Assembly: GCA_006384855.1 (NCBI GenBank)
Contig: VCJN01000421.1
Coordinates: forward strand, 62,001-126,000
DNA from: Tetraselmis striata
Taxonomy: Eukaryota > Chlorophyta > Chlorodendrophyceae > Chlorodendrales > Chlorodendraceae
Direction: 5' to 3'
DNA length: 64,000 nucleotides
The notes under the pieces are model-generated. The model was not told the DNA's origin. It saw only the letters and a list, made by a program, of their open reading frames with translations, and did no database searches. Position numbers and translations under genes: made by a program. Numbering within the stretch: position 1 is the stretch's first letter; each line of letters begins with the position of its first letter. Positions 23,542-32,950 of the stretch are shown piece after piece.

Positions 23542-26500
23542 GTGGGCGGCAACGCGGTCGTGCCGCTGGGTGAGCTTGGCGGGTGGGTGAACAGCACGGT
23601 GTGCCTCCGGGGGGTTGTGGTCAACAGGTTCCCGACCACGGGGACGCAGTTGCAGAATGGCATTCAGTTCACCAAGGTCTCCCTGCTGGACGACAGCACC
23701 GCCTCCGAGGTGCGACCCCCCCCCCCCCCCCCCCCCCCCACACATCAACTCACCCACCCACCCAACCCCGGCCATACTTTTGGCGGTCGAGTCCACAAAA
23801 GGTGATGACCGTAAACTGGCGATGATACTGGTGATGATGATGATGGTGGTCATGGTGGTGGTGGTGGTGGTGGTGGTGGTATTCACGAAAGCGCGGTTTT
23901 GGTGGCTTTTCGATTCTTTGCACGAGAAAGGGGCAGAAGAATCGCCGAATGTTCCGTCATTAGAACATCACTATCACAAGGAAACCCATAGCAGATGTAT
24001 CACCCCCATTATCACAACTGCCCATTTCGCGAACGATTCACCAACATCAATTTATTGTTTTCACATGGTGTCGCGCAACTAATTAATTGCCGTTGTTTGC
24101 ATTCAAGAAGCTTGCGATGTTCAGATGTTACTGGTTCTGCGTAAGGGTGCAGCGTGGCTTGACACGGCAGTTGGGCGTTCCCGGGTCGGGGTTTTACATC
24201 GCACAGTCACGATTTTCGAGACTTTTTCTTGTCAACGGCGGCATCTGTCGTCGCCGTCTTCCAACAGTCGACTGTCGCTACATCGCATACATAGCTGTCG
24301 ACAGAGCCAGCCACAAAGATTTGTCGCTACCGTTTGTCGCAATTACGGTCGACGCGACAAACGAAAGTGTCCGGTCATTTATTTAATGCTCGACACGGCC
24401 GAACCGTTGCTCGAGATCCCCCTGTCCTTTCTCTCCTTGCGCGCGCGAGTTCCCCTTGCCCCTCTGAGCCCCCTACCACGACGCCGCAGGTAGTTGTGCT
24501 CTGCGCGCGCGACGTGGCGCGGCAGGTGGCCCGGCTGCTGGACGCCGCCCCGACCGGCGAGCCGCATGTGCTGCTGCTACCGGCCGTCGACGTGAAGACT
24601 CGCTCCACGTCTGGCGGTGAGCTTCCGCGATCAACCCCATTCATTACCTTTTAGCGTATCAGCCTGCCAAAGCTGGTGTCCTGGATGCCCTCCTTGCGTC
24701 ACGACTAGCGCGACTAGCTTAGATCGCAGTGTCTGATGACTTTCCGACACGTTACAGCGATCTAATTTTCGCTGAACGAGTCGGAAATTCGGTACAAAAC
24801 TAAGTACATATTGCTGACGCGCATCGAGGAGAGTCGGCCGGTTGGCCGACAGCCCCTACATTACGTCGAGACTCGCAATAAACCCCCACCGGTAGAAGTT
24901 TCAACTAGTTTGTTGAATACTCGAAGATCGTGCTCCGAGTGCCAGCGTCGCGTCCTCTCGTGACGGATTATTGCGGGAGTTGGAGGTTCGGCCCTCGCCG
25001 CTTCAGTTCCATTCTCGCATCCTCGCACATCTGCGTGCCGAGTTATATGTGCGCGAGCACATGCCCCAGTCGGCCACACCGCTTATGGCGAGACGCGAGT
25101 AGACGATGCCGACACCCGGCGTGGCAGAGTGTCGGCACATCAAACACTGAACAATCAAAGGTCATATCGCTTTCGTACCCGCAAGGCCGCAAAGGTTGGG
25201 TGTCTTGTCCTCCAGCCTACCCCGTCTGATCTGTTAATATTGTGGGCGCGTCCACTCGGCGGTTCACAGCGCCGCAAAGGAGCGCAAGTGCGGCGCTGGA
25301 GCGCCAATTAACCCACGGAGCCCCTGACGTGCTCGTCTCCCGCGTCCACCTCCCTACCCCGCAGGCCTGATGCTCAGCGCTAAGAACATCGAGATGGGCG
25401 CCCCCAGCCTTGATGCGGACGACCCGCACAGCCGCAGCCTGCAGCGCTGGTTTTCAGCGCAGCGGCAGCGTGGCGCTGCCTCTGCGCCCGCGTCTGCGCC
25501 GGCGGCCATGAATGTTATCGCACCAGGGGCACGTCAAATAGCATCAGGTGACGTACCCCCCCCCCCCCCCCCCATCCCAAACACACACACACACACACAC
25601 ACACAAACGCACACTTCCTTTACCACCCGACCGACCCTCACTAGGACCTTCAATCTCTGGCCCAAACAGTCGAAACAAGTAAAGAAACCAAAGCTACGTG
25701 AAGGAGGCGTGGGTGAAAAGCACACCGCGAAAGAGACGCAACACAAACAAGAAGCCACCGCGAATAAGAGCCCGCCCCGCCTGGCAGCGGTCAAACGACG
25801 ATGAAACTGTAGCGGAACTACTGCAGCAGATGTTCTTATGGGTTGTTAGCGAGCCCAATTTGTGGCTTGCAATAAGACGGGTCTTACAAACGGGTCGGCA
25901 CCCGCACACATGTGAGCCTTGACATGAGATTTACCTTGATCAGCAACGCGCAACGGCCGCGGCTCCCGGATGACACACCAATTTGGCAGTTGGCAATGCT
26001 GTTTATGGTATGCTACGTCGTTGTCCGTCTCGGCGTCTCCTCCATTGCCGTTTCGGATCCGTCGCGCTCTCCATGCCATGGGGGATCACCCCCAGTTTCA
26101 TCCGCATCCCAGCGCCGCGTCGTTGATTTTCACCGTGGGTTTGCCGAAGCAACAATCAGACGGTCATGGAACAAACTCGCGATACCTGCGATGCCGGGGT
26201 ACAGGTAGGTCGCGCGGTTTAGGCATGATAGAGATCGTGGATACGCAGGCGATGGGGCGGTGTGTGGAAGAAGCGGTCTCAGCGCTTCCCGTGTCGCTTA
26301 CTCACGTCCGCGTTTGTCATGGGTTTCGTTGTCGTTTGTGTTTTCGGCGTTTGGAAACAGTTCACTTTTGCTATCTGTAAACACCACACTCCCTGGGGAA
26401 AGCGTTGCATTCATGAAGTATGTGTGCCTGTGACCTCCCCTGGTGAACCCTTTGAACACCCAACAATCAATTAACCATAAAAAGTGGTGACTGCGGCCGC

Positions 26501-27477
26501 CCCATCTGCTGGCTGAATACCCCCCCCCCCCCCCCCCCCCCCCGGGGCGGGTATCGCTGTGCTGCAGGTGCAGCAGTGGCTACAAGAGGGGGCTCGCACG
26601 GGGCACTGCCTCGCACTGGCCTGGCATCCGGCCGGACACCCGCCTCTGCCTCCCTGCACCCAAACAAGGTGCGAGCCAAGCATCCGCGAAAGTACCCGGT
26701 TGGTTAGACTTGCCCGCGGCCTCGCCGCACTCGGAGCGCGAAACAGTAAGCCGTCAACGCGCACCGCTCACGACACGGTTTCAGCCCCCGTCGCGCGGGA
26801 TCTTAATTGAAAACATTCGTGCTTTTTGGTGCATTTGTGAACTTTTTCATGAACAGAGGGGCGTCGCTCCGGGGCCGACACGGCTACAAGAAACTGCGCT
26901 ATAAGAACGTGGTCGCTTTTCCTAGCTCCTTTGAATACGATAATACAGCGAATATACTACGAAATTTAAGAAAGTGCGGTTGCCGACCCCCCAAAGTCTT
27001 CAGCCGTGTCTTTCTTAGAGGTGCGTCGCTACTTGTCATCGTTTCTACTTGTCATCAAAGTACTACGTCCCCCCCCCCCCCCCCCCCCCCCCTCTGCACC
27101 CCCTCCTTCCCCCCAAGCTACGACACTGGTGGGCCACACGGGCACACACGTCACAAGCGACATTTCGTGATCCGAGGATCCCACAAGGAGGTCCAAGTGT
27201 GTGCGGTGTGCTCTTGTTACGGCGTACATGCGCTGACCGGGTGCGGTGCTCGTGAGTGCAGGCGGACAAAGGCGGCGCGGCGCCTCGTGGAGTCACCGGC
27301 CCAGCGGGGCGCAAGACACTTGCGCCGGCACTGAAGCAGGGCGGTGGGGCCGGCGATGCGGCCAAGCTGGACAAGCTGCTGGCGATGGGATTCAGCGCCG
27401 CCACCGCCCGGCAGGCCCTCGCCGTGAGCGGCGGCAACATCGAGCGCGCCATCGCCGCGCTGGTGGCGAAGCGGTAG
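23542..27477 (+). CDS. OB-fold-like plus UBA protein
   Basis: Five exons join in phase: 23542-23709, 24490-24616, 25365-25547, 26568-26668 and 27262-27477 (TAG), giving at least 264 residues. The first exon(s) upstream are not resolved. Residues 1-110 read like an OB-fold: WVNSTVCLRGVVVNRF, FTKVSLLDDSTASEVVVLCA, then LMLSAKNIEMG. The cadence is that of RPA-type or TDRD3-type OB domains that bind nucleic acid or protein partners. The C-terminus (LDKLLAMGFSAATARQAL to the end) is a clear UBA domain, which usually binds ubiquitin. A low-complexity Ala/Gly/Pro linker joins them. OB plus UBA recalls TDRD3, but no Tudor domain is present, so a TDRD3-like role is only a suggestion. Poly-C runs sit just inside the introns after exons 1 and 3. 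Confidence 0.65.
23826..23881 (+). repeat. (ATG/GTG)n trinucleotide repeat
   Basis: GATGATGATG passes into a GTG run. It lies in the first resolved intron of the OB/UBA gene. Confidence 0.9.
25765..25915 (+). repeat. Intronic 150-bp repeat family, copy 5
   Basis: Landmarks are CTGGCAGCGGTCAAACGACG, TGTAGCGGAACTA, TTCTTATGGGTTGTTAGCGA, CCCAATTTG and TCGGCACCCGCAC. It lies in an intron of the OB/UBA gene, in the same orientation as copies 2 and 3. Confidence 0.65.
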
Positions 27478-27798
27478 TATGCGCCGGCCCACACCGGGGC
27501 GCAGTGCCCGTGGCGAGGGCGGCTGCCTCGCTAGATGCGCACTTCATCGGAAATGCCGAGGCCGGAGGAGCGCAGCTCGGGAGGATGCTGCGACTTCCTG
27601 GGGGACAAGGGCGTATATGGCGCGGTCACGTGATCACGGGTATTTGCGGCCGGGCTTGCGAGTACTTGCTGGCGCCCTGTACGCGCGGAAGCCTCGTACG
27701 ACTCGCGTGTAGCGTACTGCACCACTGATGCAAAATAAGCACCTGCACTGCAACAAAGCCATGTGGCCCACAGAGGCGCCGCCGTAATTAGCGCTGTA

Positions 27799-28528
27799 AT
27801 TAGCGGACCCCATGTGGGTCGGTCAGGGGCGGGCCCTTCCCTGATGTTGGGTAAAGACAGCTTGTCAAGACGAAAACTTTTGTCAGTTGTAGCAAATTTA
27901 TGTTAGGAGCGCATGATGCCACAGAGTGCGGATGGCCTACTCTGCCCTGGAGAGCTGCCAAGTCTCACTCGAATCATGTGGAACAAGCCAGCAAACGGCA
28001 GAATGGGCCAAGAAGTCCGCCAAAGATACGGCGCATCCACACCCGGCATGCGTGTTACGTCAGCACCAGTGGCAAACCCGCAATTGTGGGCATGTGGGCA
28101 CCCTACATCTTCGCCAATCAACCACTACGCAGAGCTGCGCGCAAGATTACTAAATCGCATGTACATTATTTATACTTGGAGGTTGTGATGTATATATATC
28201 ACTGTGCCAACTATGACCACCTATAATGAGATTCTATGAGCGACTACCAGCGCTTTGTGTGAGCAGCGACGATCTCGTCCCGCTGTCCCGTCCATGCCTC
28301 CACCGACAGTTTACAAACGCGAAATTGCCGTGCTATCCGACAGTTAGTTCTAATCTAATATATTGAAATACTGTTTTAATATGTTGACAAAATACTAGTT
28401 CTAACTCAATGCAAGTTATTAAATAAACATTGAAATCTGTTGCTCAATCAAGCTCTTTCTCTTGACAAGCTGTCTTTACCCAGCATCAGGGAAGGGCCCT
28501 CCCCATGCCAATAATAAGGTCCGCTAAT
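27799..28528. mobile_element. 730-bp element with 70-bp terminal inverted repeats
   Basis: The left end runs from ATTAGCGGACC to CTTGTCAAG (27799-27869). It is matched in reverse complement by the right end, from CTTGACAAG to GGTCCGCTAAT (28461-28528). The shared core is GGGTAAAGACAGCTTGTCAA, with CCCTTCCCTGATG beside it. No transposase is visible inside, so this is a non-autonomous DNA element (MITE-like). I see no clear target-site duplication. Confidence 0.7.
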
Positions 28529-28823
28529 CAAAGTGCGTAGGGTGAAGCCCCTGTAGGCCACGTGTATAATGTATTAGAAGTCTCCTGCAACTTTACCCCG
28601 GCTAGTTTTTTCAAAGCTATGCAGACCTCACAGCCTGGCTGCATGGACCCGCATAGGCCGGTAGTTTGGTCGAATGTAACAGTGATCTAATGCACGTACT
28701 TATCCACGGCAAATCAGCAATGGTAAATATAGTACAAATGTTGTTTCATTCTGTGAGACAATGGAGATACAGAATCTCATTATCATCGATGTCTTCACAA
28801 TACAATAGCGTTCAATAAATATT

Positions 28824-29250
28824 TGTTGCCCTAGAGTTGTAGTCTCATACGCACAGTTCCATACAGTTCTATACAATTATATTACAGGTCTATAGTTACC
28901 CCGGAGTTGTAGTCTCATACATACAGTTATACTACAGTTATATACAGTTATATTACAGTGATATAGTTGCCCCGGAGCTGTAGTCTCATGTATACAATTG
29001 CATACAGTTCTATTACAGTTGTATACAGTTCTATTACAGATGTATAAAGTTGTATACAGTTATATTACAGTGATATAGTTGCCCCGGAGCTGTAGTCTCA
29101 TATATACAGTTCCATGCAATTCTATTACAGTTATATTACAGTTGTATACAGTTCCATGCATTTAAATTACAGAGCTATTACAGTTCCATACAATTCTATT
29201 ACAGTTCTATACAGTTCTATAGTTACCCCGGAGTTGTGGTCTCCTACACA
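28824..29250 (+). repeat. AT-rich higher-order tandem repeat
   Basis: A short unit of the type ACAGTTnTATTACAGT is repeated many times. It is punctuated five times by a conserved box close to CCCCGGAGCTGTAGTCTCAT (about 28828, 28899, 28970, 29080 and 29225), spaced 70-145 bp apart. It has no coding sense. It lies between the 730-bp element and the minus-strand gene. Confidence 0.85.
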
Positions 29251-29789
29251 TATGTACAGTTACAGACATGCTGCACATTGGTGATCAGCGATCAGGTACT
29301 AGCAAGGCACTGACAACACTATAGTAGGGCACTACACGTGTGCATGTTCGGTTGAATGTGTATTCTGCACTACATTATTAAACCTGATTGAACTTGCTGT
29401 GCCATTGCCGCAGTATCGCCGACAAAACATCACTCGCAGCGCCGCGGCATTGTCGAACACCGTTTCACACGGGGAACGTGCTGAACATGTGCTAACGCGA
29501 GTATCGACAATACAATTACATGTGGAGATCCCTGTTGTTTGACCAGGGATGACACAGCTCTGCGTGGATGAGACCGGTTGACAGCGCATGCCCATGCGCT
29601 GCACCACCTCTAGCTACCTCACCGACCTATCTTATGTATAATGTAATATTACATGTGGTGGTCAGCTCTCCTTGCCTGCCCCGCCTCGCCCGAATCGACG
29701 CCCTGCAACGGTCAGCAGCGTATCATCACAATGTCGATATTGCCGCTCACAGTCACATCAAGCGGCAGCATGATGCAGGGGCAGCGAGG

Positions 29790-29825
29790 GTGTGTGTGTG
29801 TGTGTGTGTGTGTGCGTGTGTGTGT

Positions 29826-29858
<33 letters not shown>

Positions 29859-29860
29859 TC
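29790..29860 (+). repeat. (TG)n followed by poly-G
   Basis: A TG run (29791-29825) is followed by about 30 G (29828-29858). It lies in an intron of the minus-strand gene, so the coding strand reads poly-C then CA. Confidence 0.95.
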
Positions 29861-29868
29861 GTACCAAC

Positions 29869-31574
29869 CACCCAGCCGACGCCAAAGCTGACGGCGGAGG
29901 TTATGGCAACAACCAGCAGCGCTCTGACTTGCAGCGACTGCATCACATCTGCGCGCACGGGGGCGACCGCATTGTAACAAGCCACCGCTGGGGGCGGCCA
30001 CCCTAGGTCCCCTGCAGCTCGGAGGGCAGACACGCAATCAAACCGATGTGGGCGGACGTGGCGGCTTGTCGAGGCGGCTTACCTGACAGCGGCTCCACCA
30101 TGCCGGACACAAACGGCTCCAGAACCGGCTCCACCATGGGCTCAAACACCTGGCAAGGGGAGGGTGGCGGGATGGGCCGAGGAAACAATGAGGCAGCCCC
30201 TCTCAGCCTCTGTCACATGCTGGACGCCGGCATTGCCTCCATGTGCTCTGGGGGTCCACAATGTCTCTTGGTTGGACGATCTGGACCGAGTGGCCTCATG
30301 GGTGAGCCTCCTCGGTCGCTGTTGACCCCCAGTTGTGTCCATGATCTTTTTGTCGGATTTGGGATTTCTATCTGAGTAGATATGATGATGGTTTGTTTGC
30401 GTGCTCCTGCTACTGGTGGGACATGATATCATCACAAACATATGGTCTCGGTGCCGGCCCAGCTGCCGCCGCACAGCATGGCTGGTGTGTCCTGTCATGT
30501 TGACTTGTGTCATGTAATTTCATGCCATGGCATAACATGGCATGGCACGGCATGGTGTGTTAGAAGTCTAAGTTGTGCCATGTATTGACGTGACAAGGCA
30601 CGTCATGTCATGTCATGGCACAGCATGGCGTGTCATGTTGTCTTGTGTCATGTAATTTCATGACATGACAAGGCATGGCATGGCCTGGCATAGCAGGGCG
30701 TGCCATGATGTCATGTTGTTTTGTTTCATGTGTTGCCATGGCATGGTATGGTATGGTATGGTATGGCATTTGCTGTTGTCTCAAGCCAGGCTGCCGGCAT
30801 TGCCGGGGCCTGCGCACACCTGGAAGCTCTCGCTGAGCCCCCTGCAGTTGGCCCCAAAGTACTCCCTCGCTCTGTGCTCGGGCACGTCTTGCGGCCGGGC
30901 CCGGTGCTTCTGGGGCAGGAACCCGGGGAGAAACATGTTCACGAGGCCTGCTGACACAGCCCGGCCGGACTCCTTGAGGTCCGGCTCAATCTGGAGGGGG
31001 GCGGGGGGGGGGGGGGGGGGGGGGGCGGGGGGGCTCGATTGGAATCAGGGGCGGCGAGTCGCCGTCATTGGGGGGCACAGGGTGCGGCACACGAGGCGCG
31101 ACGAGAGTTGCGTCGGGGGCACCCGAGCGCACCTTGCTGATGGTCGATATGTACTCATTCCAGACCTTTAAGCGGACCTGCGCATGTGGCAGGCATAGCA
31201 GGTTTTCAGCGCTGCTTTCTTCCCGGAAATTATTATGGATGTAGATTGTCACCGTCCTTTTTCCGCTTCCCAGTGGAGCGACCCAGGTACGGCGGGAGGT
31301 GGGGTTACACGCGCAGCTGGGCAAGGCCCACCGACTGCTCGTGCTGCTGCACCAGAGACTTTGCCGCCTTGGCTTTCTCCTCCAGGCGCGCCCCGTGCTT
31401 CTGCTGCAACTCCTGCCGCCACTCGTCGTGCGCCGTCACCGCCTGCCCTAGCTGCGCCTGCGCGCTCTCGAACTGCCGCGCCGCGTCATTCTTGCGCTGC
31501 AGCAGGTCCAGGTACTTCGCCCGCATGCGCTCCTCCTGCGCGTCATCCACGCGGAGTGGGGCCCTCCGTAGCAT
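29869..31574 (-). CDS. Coiled-coil protein with membrane helix, unrecognised
   Basis: Minus-strand exons in phase are 31574-31311 (from ATG), 31177-31133, 30990-30820, 30149-30083 and 29948 to about 29869. Further 3' exons are unresolved. The first 88 residues are a charged coiled coil (DDAQEERMRAKYLDLLQRKN to LVQQHEQSVGLAQLR). Next come VRLKVWNEYISTISK, a block with AGLVNMFLPGFLPQKHR, an acidic repeat VFEPMVEPVLEPF and a hydrophobic helix RALLVVAITSAVSFGVGW. The arrangement suggests a membrane-anchored coiled-coil protein. I do not recognise the family. Poly-C (coding strand) lies in the introns after exon 2 (about 31003-31025) and after the last resolved exon (29828-29858). The intron 30819-30150 holds a CATGG minisatellite and a dispersed 110-bp repeat. 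The start could lie further upstream. Confidence 0.5.
30195..30305 (-). repeat. 110-bp dispersed repeat, intronic copy
   Basis: The reverse complement matches 49815-49925, including GGTCCAGATC, TCCAACCAAGAGACATTGTG, AGCACATGGAGGCAATGCC and GGCATCCAGCAT-like sequence. Here it sits within an intron of the minus-strand gene and in that gene's orientation. Confidence 0.75.
30494..30775 (+). repeat. CATGG/CATGT minisatellite
   Basis: Degenerate pentamers and decamers such as CATGGCATGG, TCATGTCATG and GGTATGGTAT fill about 280 bp of an intron of the minus-strand gene. Confidence 0.9.
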
Positions 31575-31721
31575 CGAGGTTCGGCCAAGACCCGCGCGCG
31601 CGCCGATGGCGCATGCTTGTCACCGCGCCGCCCGAAGTAGTGCCCGAGAAACAAAATGTCACGCCAATGAAGGATTCTTATTTTGATATGAATTTCCTTG
31701 CCAGCCCCCGCGCGCTCTCTC

Positions 31722-31722
31722 C

Positions 31723-31758
<36 letters not shown>
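31722..31758 (+). repeat. (TC)n microsatellite
   Basis: About 18 TC units lie just upstream of the minus-strand gene's first recognised exon. Confidence 0.95.
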
Positions 31759-31760
<2 letters not shown>

Positions 31761-32394
31761 CTCAGTCGCTTCTCGCTCCATCTCTAGGGTGCAGATATGT
31801 CTGCGCAGCTAGGAGCAGTATCCCGCTATCCCTGGATGATAGATAAGAGCACACAGCAGCTCGGACAAGCAGCGAGCCGGCCCATCAGTCGGGTGGCTCG
31901 GCGGGTGACAAAGGTACTGCCAAGAACAACTGCCGTCGGCGGGCGCCACTCACGAAGGCCTGGCAGCGCTGCCGGACTGCTTCCTCCTTGTCTGGAGCAT
32001 CGTCATGCTGATCGCGTGGCATATTTCAGCGGCTGGTTTACGCTTGTAATTCTTTCCGGCCGCAGTGGGAACGAGTAGACCCTCCCACTCCTGTTCGCAG
32101 GGGGGTCGATGCTGGGCGGCGGCGTTCGTCAAGTGTAACTCACCCGGCTGACGGAGGATGAGCAGCGACAACCCGCGCTATGGATGTTTTTTTTTTGTTT
32201 TTTTGTTTTTCCGCCCCCGGGACAGGACTGGCACCAGTGAAACCCTTGCAGTGAAACCCTATGGATGTATTAATTTAAAAGTAAACGTAAAGTTCGCCCC
32301 GGGCCGGCCGGGACATCGGCCGGAGCCGCCCCAGCACTTGACCTCTTGCGCCAAGTGCAGTTGTAGACTTGTAGGTCTGGCATGTAGCCAGCCC

Positions 32395-32950
32395 TATAGA
32401 CCGTTGCCCCATTCGAACCCCGAAGGGCTAATGCATCAACCGGCCCGGGTAGTAAACCGACCATGACACGCCGGGACGATATTGCCGAAAGACATCGACC
32501 ACGAATCGATTCTGCGACCTCTCGTATACGAGACGACCGCTCAACCGAGCGGTGTTGCTATGACCCGGGTCATCGGCTGCAAGCGGACTCGCCGCGGCTG
32601 ATGGCCTACCCCGGGGCGGTGGTCCCCATTGGTTTCATGTTTCCCTTTCGGTCTGTCCGGTCGTTCCTTGACTTCGGTGCTTCCCTCGACCCTTTGGTTC
32701 ATGGGTAGCTTGGCGACTTCCTGGTTCCCTTGGCTCTTCCTTGGTTCTTGGCTCCTTGGTCTCCTGCTTAACCCTGGGTTTCAGCCGGCTTATGTCTATC
32801 TTTCGTTGGCAAGCTTTCACATTTGCTTTTAGTTTTGTTTGTAGTGCGCATATGATTGTTAAAGAACACCAGATGTAGGAAGTACAACAAGGAATGTACC
32901 TTGTATTATTTATAGTTGCTAACTGTGATAGGCAAGATACATTGCAACTA
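32395..32950 (+). mobile_element. LINE 3' tail, 5'-truncated copy
   Basis: This is homologous to the 3' end of the 6.4-8.0 kb LINE, including the last codons (GCTATGACCCGGGTCATCGG) and the 3' UTR. It is also homologous, over its full length, to 62508-63110. It ends with a palindromic motif, ACAAGGAATGTACCTTGT, and ACTAGTAGAC. There is no ORF of interest. It abuts the next LINE copy directly. Confidence 0.7.

Noticed and set aside
28824..29250. CRISPR-like array
   Set aside because: The regular boxes are unequally spaced and the spacers are themselves repeats. The context is eukaryotic with spliced genes.
32395..32950. 5' UTR/promoter of the following LINE copy
   Set aside because: It carries the last codons and 3' UTR of another LINE family, as shown by the 6.46-kb ORF, so it is a neighbouring 3' fragment.
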